Origin: Synergistetes bacterium ADurb.Bin155
GTDB taxonomy: Bacteria > Synergistota > Synergistia > Synergistales > Thermovirgaceae
Length of the DNA stretch: 56,975 bases
NCBI GenBank assembly: GCA_002070395.1
Contig: MWDE01000014.1
Coordinates: forward strand, 1 to 56,975
Reading direction: 5' to 3'
Positions 34,034 to 42,814 of the stretch are shown here, piece by piece. The position numbers and the translations under genes are program-made. The notes beneath the pieces are model-generated. The model was not told where the DNA came from. It searched no databases and saw nothing but the letters and a program-made list of their open reading frames with translations. The stretch's first letter is position 1; every line of letters starts with the position of its first letter.

Positions 34034-34122
34034 AGGCGCTTCCCGAAACGTGGGAAGGGGCTGGAGGCCCACCCCGAGGCTGGGCCGGGCTCGCGGGGCC
34101 AGGTGAAAGGTCATCAAAATAA

Positions 34123-34150
34123 GTCGGGGAGGCTATGGAGCCTCCCCGAC
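34123..34150 (-). terminator. Bidirectional hairpin between Liv operon 3 and the APC permease
   Basis: GTCGGGGAGGCT (34123-34134) and AGCCTCCCCGAC (34139-34150) form a perfect 12-bp stem. Reading the minus strand it runs into TTATTTT, so it works best as the terminator of the minus-strand permease gene, and it also blocks the converging Liv transcript. Confidence 0.75.
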
Positions 34151-34197
34151 CCTTGTAGAAACAGGGAAAAGCGGACAAGGGGCAAGGAAGGGTGGAA

Positions 34198-35577
34198 TTA
34201 AAGGGTTCCCAACCTCTCCTTGTCGTCGGGGGTCAACGTGCTCAAGACCGGGTATTTTTCGGGATCCCTTTTTCTAAGTATCCCCATCAGCAGGTGCAAC
34301 CCGTAACCTATCAAGAAGTAGATACCCAGCGAAATATAGCCGCCGATCTCCAGTTCAAGCGCTGACCCGATCACTATCCACACCGAAATGAACAACCCGA
34401 TGACGAAGATCATATCCCCGCCCGGCGCCCTGTAGGGGCGTTCCCACTCGGGGTGGATCTTGCGGAGTTTCATTGCGTCAAGGCAGCACATGAAATAGAC
34501 CACCCCGGCAGCTATACAGGATACGGCATAAATATACTGGACCCAGTTGGCCCCGGTGAACAGGCAGAAAAACACCGAGAAGAAAAGTACCGTCAGGTTT
34601 GACACCCATGGCTGTCCATAACGGTTCACCTCCATGAAGATCTTGGGTAACTGGTTAAGTTGGGCGGCCCCATACAGGCAACGAGCGGAGGATACCCAGA
34701 ACCCCATAAGGGTGGTCAGCGCGTGGAGGATGCCGGCGATGATCGCCACTATACCGATTATCGCCGGTAGACCCAGCTTCGCGACGATCTCGGGTTCGGG
34801 CATCGCCATGCCGGCTATCTCCTCCCAAGGCGCCATGCCTCCCATTGCAAGTACGACGATGCAGTAAAGAATGGCCGGGATGAAAAGAGCCGATAGGAGA
34901 ACGAGCCACATTTTACTTGCCGGAAAGTTCGTTTCTTCAATCAAGGTAGGCGTAAACTCGAACCCGATATACTTCAGGGTAAAAACTGCCATGGCTATGA
35001 AGATCCCGTAAGACCCCTTCGGGAAAAACCCTCCATGACTCGTAATATTTGAAACCGACCAACTACCGCTGGTAAAAAATCTTGTCGCAACGTACAACGA
35101 CATGGCGACCATTGAAAAGAAGAAGATATTGGCTAGTAAACCCGTCAGCTTGATCTCGAAGTTGGACAGTACGTACCAGCAAAATACCATGCCGATGGCA
35201 ACAGCCTTTGTCATTCCCGCGGGAATAGGGATGAAATGGTTCAGCGCCGTCAGGAAAATGAACGCCATCAGCGGCGGCTCCACCACCTGTACAAGGAACA
35301 TCATCCATTGGGTACTCCACCCGATCGTCGGCCCGTATGCGTTCGTGGTCCAAACGTCAACGGCCGAGGCGAAGGGGAGCATCGCGGTCAGCTCCGCGAA
35401 GGCAAGCCCAACCGGTACCAGGAGGATGCCAAGAATGGGGAAGATGAAAGCGGACCCCGCTCCGCTGACGCTGAACCAATAGGGTGCCTCCGCAAGCCAC
35501 CCGCCAATAACGGCTCCCGCCGCGATTGAAACCATGGTGATAAACGAAAGATCCCGCTTCAGCTTACCCTGGGACAC
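34198..35577 (-). CDS. APC-superfamily amino acid permease
   Basis: A 459-residue, ~12-helix membrane protein. ISAAGAVIGGWLAEAPYWFS-type glycine-rich helix 1 (FITMVSIAAGAVIGGWLAEA), IGFEFTPTLIEETNFPASKM in helix 6, and ECP-like AMKLRKIHPEWERPYRAPGG at the C-terminal loop place it in the APC family. The GTG start at 35577 is eight bases after GGGAGG. The cysteine hydrolase gene lies immediately upstream in the same direction (37 bases), so the permease probably imports that enzyme's substrate or exports its product. Confidence 0.87.
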   Translation of the reverse strand: MSQGKLKRDLSFITMVSIAAGAVIGGWLAEAPYWFSVSGAGSAFIFPILGILLVPVGLAFAELTAMLPFASAVDVWTTNAYGPTIGWSTQWMMFLVQVVEPPLMAFIFLTALNHFIPIPAGMTKAVAIGMVFCWYVLSNFEIKLTGLLANIFFFSMVAMSLYVATRFFTSGSWSVSNITSHGGFFPKGSYGIFIAMAVFTLKYIGFEFTPTLIEETNFPASKMWLVLLSALFIPAILYCIVVLAMGGMAPWEEIAGMAMPEPEIVAKLGLPAIIGIVAIIAGILHALTTLMGFWVSSARCLYGAAQLNQLPKIFMEVNRYGQPWVSNLTVLFFSVFFCLFTGANWVQYIYAVSCIAAGVVYFMCCLDAMKLRKIHPEWERPYRAPGGDMIFVIGLFISVWIVIGSALELEIGGYISLGIYFLIGYGLHLLMGILRKRDPEKYPVLSTLTPDDKERLGTL

Positions 35578-35614
35578 CTGCCTTACCTCCCTTCAGGGAA
35601 CATAAGAATTAAAT

Positions 35615-36304
35615 TCAACTTATTGCCTCTAATAACTCCTTCGTATTGATGACGTGGCAATAAATATTGTTCAAAACAGCCAGTTCATGGCTCTGGATCT
35701 CCTCCGTGGCCGCCATGCAACCGTCTTCGATAAGCCAGACCTTGAAACTCTCGTCGGCCAGGCCTCGTACCGTCCCGGAAACGCATTGGTCCGTAAATAC
35801 ACCGGTGACCACCACCGTGTCGATACCCATGTTCTTGAGGATCAGGGCTAACTTGGTCCCATTGATAGCGCTGTCGGTGGTCTTGGTGATCACTATCTCA
35901 TCCTCGATAGGGGCCAGTTCCGGCACGATCTCGGCATCCTTTGAGCCGGGAGGCAGCAACAGCTCGTTGAAGCCTGTCGCTTTGTGGACAAGGGAACGAT
36001 CCCTGCCGTCCTTCTTGTAGCCCTGGATCTTCGCGAAGATCACCTCCATCTTTTTCTCCCGGAAAGCCTTGAGTATCTTCCGATTGTTCGGAATGACCAC
36101 CTTGTCGATCTTGTCGTAGAAAGGCTTCCACTTTTTAGCGGAAGCTTTTCTCTCTTCCGGCAGGTTCGCTTCCGTGGGCCTTGTCAGGAATACCCTTTGA
36201 AGGTCCACGATCAGAAGAGCCGTCTTTTTCCTTTCGATCACTACTTTGCCGATCTCATGATCATCCTCGTAGTAAAGGGATACGTACCGGTCATTTACCC
36301 TCAT
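35615..36304 (-). CDS. Isochorismatase-family cysteine hydrolase
   Basis: A 229-residue alpha/beta hydrolase. KTALLIVDLQRVFLTRPTE has the catalytic Asp, IVITKTTDSAINGTKLALIL the conserved S/T-A-F-like turn, and VVVTGVFTDQCVSGTVRGLA the nucleophilic Cys. It likely hydrolyses an amide or a ureido (carbamoyl) compound. It is first in a two-gene unit with the APC permease. GGAGGAG precedes the ATG. Confidence 0.85.
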   Translation of the reverse strand: MRVNDRYVSLYYEDDHEIGKVVIERKKTALLIVDLQRVFLTRPTEANLPEERKASAKKWKPFYDKIDKVVIPNNRKILKAFREKKMEVIFAKIQGYKKDGRDRSLVHKATGFNELLLPPGSKDAEIVPELAPIEDEIVITKTTDSAINGTKLALILKNMGIDTVVVTGVFTDQCVSGTVRGLADESFKVWLIEDGCMAATEEIQSHELAVLNNIYCHVINTKELLEAIS

Positions 36305-36609
36305 AACCCATCTCCTCCTTGGAAGCAGACTCCGGGTTTTTTCGGGATTGGCGGCAAAAGGGAAAGTATTGCGGGTGGTTTAAGACATTGGGCTCAGCAA
36401 AGTGAAAATAACGAAATAGAGGAAATGTGAAAGGGTGTTTCGGCATACAAAATGTTCGTCAAACCCGTAACGAAATGATACTCCTTTCTTCATGGCAGTC
36501 AAGGGGGATAAACTGATGTCTGGATGAAGGGATCATTGGCTAAATAGCGTGTTAGATGGGAAGGAGGTCCTGTCTTTATCCGGCCGAGCCTCCGGAACCG
36601 GTCCTACTA
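36305..36609 (-). promoter_or_regulatory. Intergenic stretch upstream of the hydrolase-permease unit
   Basis: About 300 bases without a gene and more AT-rich than the surroundings. A candidate minus-strand promoter is TTTCAC (36427-36432) and TATTTT (36405-36410) with a 16-base spacer. No palindrome or regulator gene is evident. Its far end is the 3' side of the flavoprotein operon. Confidence 0.3.
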
Positions 36610-38094
36610 TCAATCCGATCTCCAGTGGTTACCAAGGCTTTCTTTTCTTTTCAGGGCAGCTTCGGCGACGGCCTTCGCCGTCTCGAAAAGTCCGCGCATT
36701 TCAAGAGCCAGCAACCGGTCGACAGGGGTATCGATCCGTATCTTTCTTACCTTTAAGTCCGAAAGAAAGCCCAGGTAGCTCTCCATTTCACTGGTTCTCC
36801 TGATGGGGCCCAGGGCTTTCCAGGTTTCCCGCTGCAGTTCTTTCCGCAGCGCCAGGGGACTTTGTCCCACGCTTTGGGATACTTCGTGAAGAAAACCTGG
36901 AACAGGTCCGGATCCTGTTCCATTGTATCCTCCGGCCTCTTCGGCGGCGGCCTCCCCGGTACGGAGACCAAAAACGGCAACGCTGCTGAGGGCGTTACCC
37001 CCTACTCGGCTGGCCCCATCGACGCCGCCCGTCACCTCACCGCAGGCAAATAGGCCATCGACAGCGGTACGCCCTCGGCTGTCGATGACGACTCCGCCGC
37101 AGAAGTAGTGCTCCAGCGGAGCGACCCTAAGAGGACGGGCAAAATCCTTGAAGCGCGAGGCGTCCAGTCCCAGGCAGTATCTAACAGCCGGGTCGTCGAA
37201 GCTGTTTTCTTCCAGGTCCTCCAGGTGGGCATAGACACCGCCCTCCCTGTCCCTTTCGGCCACCAGCCTAGCGCTCCTGTCGCGGGCGAAAAGGCCGCCT
37301 TCAGCCCCGTTCCGGTAGCCCCATTCGTACAGGGTTTTTTTCAGGAACTCCAGGCCCCGGCAGTCCGTAACCCTGACAAAGTCGACAAGGGAAAGGTCGA
37401 CTATCCACCGCGGGAAGCCTGGTTCCGCCCAACCCAGAGGATAGAACTGCACGAACTCCATGTCCCGCAGGGCCGCCCCTGCTCCCAACGCCAGGGCGTA
37501 CCCGTCGCCGGTTATCCTGCCGGGGTTATCGGTATTGCTGAATATCTGCCCACCCCCCCCGGTGGCGAGTATCACGGAACCCGCCCTCAGAAAGCCCTCT
37601 TCCCCGGTCCGCCAATCCTGGACCTTGGCTCCGACCACCCGCCCACTCTTTACCGTTATTTCCGTGACTGAAGTCCAATCCACAAATTCCACCCCGGATC
37701 CTTCCGCGATATCGATGAGTTCCGCGGTGAAACCGGCGCCGCCCATGACCATGCTGGGGGCCGTGGACAAGACCGAGGCCCCTCCCCTTTCAAACTCGAT
37801 GGTGACCCCCCATCGGACGAGTTCCCTGAGGGTTTTCTCCGCATCTTCTGAGAGGACCTTTACTAGTCTTTCATCATTTTGATGATGACCCGTCTCCAGG
37901 GTCTTCCGGTAATGCTCTTCGGGGGAAAGACCTCCACAAGCCAATGTGAATATGCCCCCGGCATGGGCAGTGCATGTGCCAAGGCCCCGACTTGCCTTTG
38001 AGACGACCTGAACATCCGCTCCCCTCCTCCTCGCCGCAATGGCCGCTACCAGGCCGGCGCCGCCGGATCCAATGACCAGGACACGTTTTTTCAC
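36610..38094 (-). CDS. FAD-dependent fumarate reductase/aspartate oxidase-like flavoprotein
   Basis: A 494-residue flavoprotein. The FAD Rossmann motif is RVLVIGSGGAGLVAAIAARR at residues 3-22, ILATGGGGQIFSNTDNPG is the second dinucleotide-site motif, MEFVQFYPLG and FCGGVVIDSRGRT are capping/active-site blocks, and GLFACGEVTGGVDGASRVGG completes the FAD site. The tail ESLGNHWRSD matches the SdhA/FrdA/NadB ending. No FMN, haem or Fe-S partner is visible nearby. It probably reduces an enoate or oxidises a saturated acid. GTG start 38094 has GAGGAGGAG just upstream; a longer ATG start at 38124 is unlikely. Last gene of the racemase/aconitase X/TRAP operon. Confidence 0.85.
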   Translation of the reverse strand: MKKRVLVIGSGGAGLVAAIAARRRGADVQVVSKASRGLGTCTAHAGGIFTLACGGLSPEEHYRKTLETGHHQNDERLVKVLSEDAEKTLRELVRWGVTIEFERGGASVLSTAPSMVMGGAGFTAELIDIAEGSGVEFVDWTSVTEITVKSGRVVGAKVQDWRTGEEGFLRAGSVILATGGGGQIFSNTDNPGRITGDGYALALGAGAALRDMEFVQFYPLGWAEPGFPRWIVDLSLVDFVRVTDCRGLEFLKKTLYEWGYRNGAEGGLFARDRSARLVAERDREGGVYAHLEDLEENSFDDPAVRYCLGLDASRFKDFARPLRVAPLEHYFCGGVVIDSRGRTAVDGLFACGEVTGGVDGASRVGGNALSSVAVFGLRTGEAAAEEAGGYNGTGSGPVPGFLHEVSQSVGQSPLALRKELQRETWKALGPIRRTSEMESYLGFLSDLKVRKIRIDTPVDRLLALEMRGLFETAKAVAEAALKRKESLGNHWRSD

Positions 38095-38225
38095 GCTACT
38101 CCTCCTCACCGGACAGGATAACAAAGGGGTCCGGATGCCGGTATTTTACCCCTGCAAGTCCCTAAAAAAGGAAAGGCGGCCGGCCCGATCCCACCGGTCG
38201 CCCCTTGGACCCAAAGTGTGAGACT

Positions 38226-39506
38226 CTATCTTAACAACCGGACCAGCCCCATGGAAAGGGCGGGGACGTAGGTAAAAAGCAGCAAGCAGGCCACCATAGC
38301 TAAAAAAGAGGGGATGATCTCTTTTGAGATGCTTTCTATGCTTTCCCCCGATATGGCGGACGCGACGAAGAGGTTTATACCGTATGGCGGGGAGATGAAA
38401 CCGATCGCCAGGTTGACGGTTATTATCAGCCCGAAGTGAATCGTGTCGATGCCTATCATGCGGACCACAGGCAAGAGGATCGGCGTCAGTATGATGACCG
38501 CCGGGATGTTGTCCACGAAGCAACCCAGGACCAGCAGGAACACGTTAATGATCATCATCAGCAGGAAGGGGCTGTCCACAAAGTTAACCAGAAGGGCCGC
38601 TATCTTCGCGGGTATCTGCGCCATCGCCAGGTAACTCGCGAAGGCCATGGAAAGCCCGATCAGGAAGGACGTGGCGCCGTTAATCAGCCCCGTGGATTTC
38701 AGGCAATCGTAAAGGGCCTTCATATCCAGTTCCCGGTAAACAAACTTGCCAATGATGACGGAATAGACGACGGCGACCACCGCGGCTTCCGTGGGAGTGA
38801 AAACGCCCCCATAGATCCCCCCGAGTATTATTACCGGGACGAGCAAGGCCCAGACGGCCTCTTTGAAGGCCTTCGATACCTCCGAGAACTTGGGCCGCTC
38901 GGTCATGGAAATGTAATTGCGTTTCCTGGCGGTGAAATAACATACCGACATCAAGGCGAGGCCGATTATTATGCCGGGAATTATGCCGGCAATGAACATA
39001 TCACCGATGGAACACTGGGCGACGACGCCATAGATGACGAAGGGGATACTTGGGGGGATGATGACCCCTATCGTACCCGCCGCCGCCGTGATGGCCGCGG
39101 CAAAACCGGCGTCATATTTTCTTTCCTTCATCGAAGGGATCATGAAGGAGCCGATGGCAGACACGGTCGCAGGTCCCGAACCGGAGATCGCCGCGAAGAA
39201 CATGCAGGCCAGGACGGTCACCATGGCCAGGCCGCCTACGATGAACCCGACAAGGCTTTCCGCCAACGCTACCAGGCGACGGGAAATGCCGCCGGTGCAC
39301 ATCAAGGCCCCGGCGAGAATGAAGAACGGTATCGCCAGTAGCGGGAATGAGTCCAGGCCCGTAACGGCCTTTTGAGCGATCATCAGCATGGGGATATCGG
39401 AAGTGAGCATCATAGCGATGCACGTAGACAACCCCAGGGTGATACCTATGGGGATACTTACTATTATCGTGACGATCAGGATGGAAAAAAGAATTATAGC
39501 TTCCAT
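38226..39506 (-). CDS. dctM: TRAP transporter large permease subunit (DctM family)
   Basis: A 426-residue protein with about 12 hydrophobic helices. Hallmarks are ILAGALMCTGGISRRLVALA near residue 62, the SGSGPATVSAIGSFMIPSM block, and PPSIPFVIYGVVAQCSIGDM. It drives sodium- or proton-coupled uptake. The start is eight bases from the end of the small subunit gene. Together with the upstream DctQ and DctP genes it forms a complete transporter. Confidence 0.92.
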   Translation of the reverse strand: MEAIILFSILIVTIIVSIPIGITLGLSTCIAMMLTSDIPMLMIAQKAVTGLDSFPLLAIPFFILAGALMCTGGISRRLVALAESLVGFIVGGLAMVTVLACMFFAAISGSGPATVSAIGSFMIPSMKERKYDAGFAAAITAAAGTIGVIIPPSIPFVIYGVVAQCSIGDMFIAGIIPGIIIGLALMSVCYFTARKRNYISMTERPKFSEVSKAFKEAVWALLVPVIILGGIYGGVFTPTEAAVVAVVYSVIIGKFVYRELDMKALYDCLKSTGLINGATSFLIGLSMAFASYLAMAQIPAKIAALLVNFVDSPFLLMMIINVFLLVLGCFVDNIPAVIILTPILLPVVRMIGIDTIHFGLIITVNLAIGFISPPYGINLFVASAISGESIESISKEIIPSFLAMVACLLLFTYVPALSMGLVRLLR

Positions 39507-39514
39507 GGCGGCCT

Positions 39515-40024
39515 CTATTCCGGTATGTCCACGACGGGATCGGCCGGCTTGGGCAGCCCGCGTTTATGAAGGTCGTACATTTCAACGATCAATCGTAGGC
39601 ACATCAAGGCGCTCGCCACTGGTACGGAGGCGTAGGGCCACGTCATGGGCATGCTCATCGCCGTCGATATCTGGCCCGTTCCCTGGAGGAATATGAGGAG
39701 TTTCGTCCCCTGCCAGGCAAGGAAGAAGCAGAATGAAAACCAGGCCAGCAAGATAATATATTCAAAAAATACCCGTGTTTTCCCTTTGATCATGTTTACG
39801 AACATCTCGACCCTGAAATGGCTTCTTTCCCTCACGGCATAACTGGCACCCATCCAGGAAAGCCAGAGGAAGATGAAACGGGCCAGTTCTTCACTCCAGG
39901 AGAGGGAATTGGAGAACACATACCTCATCACGACCTGGAAAAAGACCAATACGGTCATTACAGCCATGATCCAGACACAGAAGTACTCCTCGAAATTATG
40001 AAGGAATTTTCTTACCGTCATCAT
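39515..40024 (-). CDS. dctQ: TRAP transporter small permease subunit (DctQ family)
   Basis: A 169-residue membrane protein with four predicted helices. FFQVVMRYVFSNSLSWSEEL and LARFIFLWLSWMGASYAVRE are the DctQ signature. It is the small integral partner of the DctM subunit. Confidence 0.9.
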   Translation of the reverse strand: MMTVRKFLHNFEEYFCVWIMAVMTVLVFFQVVMRYVFSNSLSWSEELARFIFLWLSWMGASYAVRERSHFRVEMFVNMIKGKTRVFFEYIILLAWFSFCFFLAWQGTKLLIFLQGTGQISTAMSMPMTWPYASVPVASALMCLRLIVEMYDLHKRGLPKPADPVVDIPE

Positions 40025-40047
40025 GCGACCCCTTTCTGACGGAAAAG

Positions 40048-40075
40048 CCGCTCCCGCCCTGCCGGGCGGGAGCGG
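40048..40075 (-). terminator. Strong hairpin between dctP and dctQ
   Basis: CCGCTCCCGCCC and GGGCGGGAGCGG form a perfect 12-bp stem with a TGCC loop. On the minus strand CTTTTCC follows. It is an intra-operon attenuator or RNA-stability element that would favour the binding protein. Confidence 0.65.
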
Positions 40076-40092
40076 GGGTACGGAAACCAGGG

Positions 40093-41085
40093 CTATTTCC
40101 GTACTTGTTTCAGTATTTCCATAACCTCCTCGCCGAAATCCTTTTCGAACATGGGATAGACCTTTTCAGCGGCATCCACGAAGGGTTGTTTCTCCTCGGG
40201 TGTAAGCGAGTTGGCGATCATTCCCGCCTTGAGTACTTCATCCTTGAAAGCGGCCTCTTCCTCATCCATGTATTCACGCTGTTTCAAAGTTGCTTCCCGG
40301 GCTGACTTGACCACCAGCGCGTTGAGATCGGCGGGAAGGTTGTCCATGAACTTCTTGTTGGCTATCAGGACCTCGAAGGAAAATACGTGGCCCGTCTCGG
40401 AAACATATTTCTGGACTTCGTAAAACTTCCCATCGACGATCATGGCATAGGGGTTCTCCTGGGCGTCGACGGTCCCCTGCTGAAGGGCGGTGTAGAGTTC
40501 CCCCCAGCTCATGGGCGTGGGGTTGGCGCCAACGGCTTTGAAGAACGCGAGGTGTATCGGGTTTTCCATAGTGCGGATCTTTATCCCCTTCAGATCCGCC
40601 GGGGTCTTGACGGGTCCCCTGTTGTTGGTCACGTGGCGGAATCCGTTCTCCTGGAAACCCAGGATCAGCATCCCTTTAGCCGCCAGGTAGGAATTGAGTT
40701 TTTCCCCAAGGATACCGTCGGCTGCCTCGAAGGCAGCCTGTTTCGTCGTGAAAAGGTAGGGTAATTCCAGTACCTGGACTCTCTTGTCGAATCCCGCGAG
40801 CGGCGCGGAGGCGGGGATAGCCATCTGGATGGTCCCCATCTGCACGCCTTCCGAGATCTCGCGGTCGCCACCGAGCTGGGCGTTGGGGTAGAGTTCGACC
40901 TTGATCCTACCCTGGGAGCCTTCCTCGATGGGCTTCACAAAATACTCCTTCATGGCCCTCATTGTAGGGTGCGAGTCGGATCCGATGTAGGCAACCTTGA
41001 TCGTATATTCCGGGGCTGCGAAGGCTGCTCCAGCCATTACCGCGACTACCGCCATTACCGTAAAGACCGCAAGAAGCTTTCTCAC
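40093..41085 (-). CDS. dctP: TRAP transporter substrate-binding protein (DctP family)
   Basis: A 330-residue periplasmic protein. The signal peptide ends AGAAFA near residue 23. The ligand-carboxylate arginine sits in LKGIKIRTMENPIHLAFFKA, followed by the specificity helix PTPMSWGELYTALQQGTVDA. TRAP binding proteins of this class take hydroxy- or keto-acids, sugar acids or other carboxylates. A GTG start is preceded by a purine-rich GGGGGAAAGAG. Confidence 0.92.
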   Translation of the reverse strand: MRKLLAVFTVMAVVAVMAGAAFAAPEYTIKVAYIGSDSHPTMRAMKEYFVKPIEEGSQGRIKVELYPNAQLGGDREISEGVQMGTIQMAIPASAPLAGFDKRVQVLELPYLFTTKQAAFEAADGILGEKLNSYLAAKGMLILGFQENGFRHVTNNRGPVKTPADLKGIKIRTMENPIHLAFFKAVGANPTPMSWGELYTALQQGTVDAQENPYAMIVDGKFYEVQKYVSETGHVFSFEVLIANKKFMDNLPADLNALVVKSAREATLKQREYMDEEEAAFKDEVLKAGMIANSLTPEEKQPFVDAAEKVYPMFEKDFGEEVMEILKQVRK

Positions 41086-41123
41086 CGCTCTTTCCCCCTT
41101 TTATTTATTACCTTTTTTATAGA

Positions 41124-41140
41124 AACGCCCTTGGGGCGTT
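41124..41140. other. Short hairpin between the aconitase X and dctP genes
   Basis: AACGCCC and GGGCGTT pair around three bases. There is no T-run on the minus-strand side, so this is more likely an RNA processing or stability hairpin than a terminator. Confidence 0.35.
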
Positions 41141-41155
41141 GCTATCGATGGGCCG

Positions 41156-41581
41156 CTACGCGGCTTTCTTCCTTACCCTGACCTCCCCCCTCTCTGCGTC
41201 GACCTCTACATGATCCCCGTCCTCTATCACTTCATAGGGGTCGGCCTCCATCCGGTCCACCATGGTGCATTCGACCATGACGGCGGCCGAAACGATGACC
41301 GGCTCCGTCTCAACTAGTATTATGGCCGCCGGCAGGTTATGCTTCATCCAAAGCTGGTAAAAACCATCCACCTGTACCACCGAGCTGCCCTTGCCGGATT
41401 TGAGCACCAGTATCTTGTTTGCGATGCTCTTGCCGTGGATGGCGTGATTCCTCTCGATCACTTCGCCCGTCTCGGGATCTGTCAGGTAAAAGCACATGGC
41501 ATCCCTGGAAACGACGGCCTCACCCTCGGCGCATCCCTTGACTATCTTGCGGCACTTATAGGTTTTCACATCCTGAGACAT
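41156..41581 (-). CDS. Aconitase X swivel-domain subunit (DUF126 family)
   Basis: A 141-residue protein matching the small, swivelling domain of aconitase X. KIVKGCAEGEAVVSRDAMCF is the N-terminal hallmark, HGKSIANKILVLKSGKGSSV forms the phosphate/active-site loop, and a C-terminal beta-barrel ends GDHVEVDAERGEVRVRKK. It works only with the large subunit. The ATG overlaps the large-subunit stop (TGATG), a sign of coupled synthesis of a heterodimer. Confidence 0.88.
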   Translation of the reverse strand: MSQDVKTYKCRKIVKGCAEGEAVVSRDAMCFYLTDPETGEVIERNHAIHGKSIANKILVLKSGKGSSVVQVDGFYQLWMKHNLPAAIILVETEPVIVSAAVMVECTMVDRMEADPYEVIEDGDHVEVDAERGEVRVRKKAA

Positions 41582-42798
41582 CAGTCTATCCTCCCTTTTA
41601 TCGCTGCCTCGACGCATTCCGACAGTCTGCGGATGGCGAAAGGCTGTCCACGGCGCTCCCTGTAGTACGCACACTTCGGGGAGTCCGTAAGGCCGAGGTG
41701 CCCTTCAAAGGATTTCCAGCAGGGTTCATCGATGCAGGTGTCCCCCACCATTCGAACTCCAAGGAGCTCAAGCTTCTGGCGAAGGTGTGAGCGTTCGGCC
41801 AGCTCGACGGCGCCCGCTTCCGCCAGGATCCAGAAAGCGGTATTATGGCTGACCTTCCTTCCGGCGAAGAGCCTGTCGATCTCCAGGATCTGGTCGTAGG
41901 TGTAGTGGGGGCATCCCAGCATGACCAGGTTGATATCGCCCGTAGCGGGGGTAAGCTTGGCTTCCCGTTCTTTAAGGTCTTTATCGGTGATCACGGCCGC
42001 GGTGGCCGGCACCTTCCCGCCACCGAAGGCAGCCTCAATGGTGGGCGCCTCGGGAGTGACGCCGACCATGTGGTACATGGCAACGGCGCCGCTCGTGGCG
42101 GCCTCGGCCCCGAAGTAGAGGTAGTCTTCCGGCCCGGGGTTGACCTTGTGCTTGAAACGAAGGACGGGGTTATGATAGCCCGCCAGTTCACCCACGACGT
42201 GCCCAAGAATCCCCCAGTCGTAGCAGTCCTTCACATCGGCCTCGACCTCGATCAGGAGATGGCCGTGCCTGTTCTCATCGATGTGAAAACCGTAATAGGG
42301 TGTTTTACCTATCACCGCCGCGGCCAAGGCGCTTATGGAAGACTCCCGGTTGGAGCGGGCGCCGAGGGCGCCGTTGACGTAGGGTGTTGCGCTGGATTCT
42401 GAATAGGCGATGTGTTCGCCGAAAAAGGGTACGCCCGTGCTCAGCCCTGGGGCGCAGTGGTAGGTGAGTTTTGCACCTATTTTGCGGTAGGCATCGCCGG
42501 TACGGTTGGCCAGGTCTAACTCTTCCTTGGTCACTTCATAGAATTTCGTGAGGTAGCAGGTGTCCCAGTAGGGGTTCGTCGTCGGTGTGATGGCACAGGT
42601 CGCGCCGCCGCTTACGAGGAGTTCACACCAGTAGGTGTCGCCTTCCTGCCCGCTCAGCGCCACGTGAGCGCGCTTGACGGGTATCAGTTTTTCCGCGTCG
42701 AAGGTGAGCCCGAGGGCGTAGAGCATTTCCATCGCCTTCTGCTTTCCCGGACCCTCGGACCCGTCCAGTATCCGCTTCTCTTCGTCTGTGAGAAACAT
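41581..42798 (-). CDS. Aconitase X catalytic subunit (DUF521 family)
   Basis: A 405-residue large subunit. The N-terminus MFLTDEEKRILDGSEGPGKQ, then GATCAITPTTNPYWDTCYLT, HCAPGLSTGVPFFGEHIAYS, and MLGCPHYTYDQILEIDRLF, are aconitase X hallmarks with conserved cysteines that can bind an Fe-S cluster. Characterised members are dehydratases: cis-3-hydroxy-L-proline dehydratase in bacteria and phosphomevalonate dehydratase in archaea. The context (racemase, TRAP, flavoprotein) argues for a catabolic dehydration rather than isoprenoid synthesis. The substrate here is not known. Confidence 0.88.
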   Translation of the reverse strand: MFLTDEEKRILDGSEGPGKQKAMEMLYALGLTFDAEKLIPVKRAHVALSGQEGDTYWCELLVSGGATCAITPTTNPYWDTCYLTKFYEVTKEELDLANRTGDAYRKIGAKLTYHCAPGLSTGVPFFGEHIAYSESSATPYVNGALGARSNRESSISALAAAVIGKTPYYGFHIDENRHGHLLIEVEADVKDCYDWGILGHVVGELAGYHNPVLRFKHKVNPGPEDYLYFGAEAATSGAVAMYHMVGVTPEAPTIEAAFGGGKVPATAAVITDKDLKEREAKLTPATGDINLVMLGCPHYTYDQILEIDRLFAGRKVSHNTAFWILAEAGAVELAERSHLRQKLELLGVRMVGDTCIDEPCWKSFEGHLGLTDSPKCAYYRERRGQPFAIRRLSECVEAAIKGRID

Positions 42799-42814
42799 GG
42801 TCAGCCGCCTTTCT

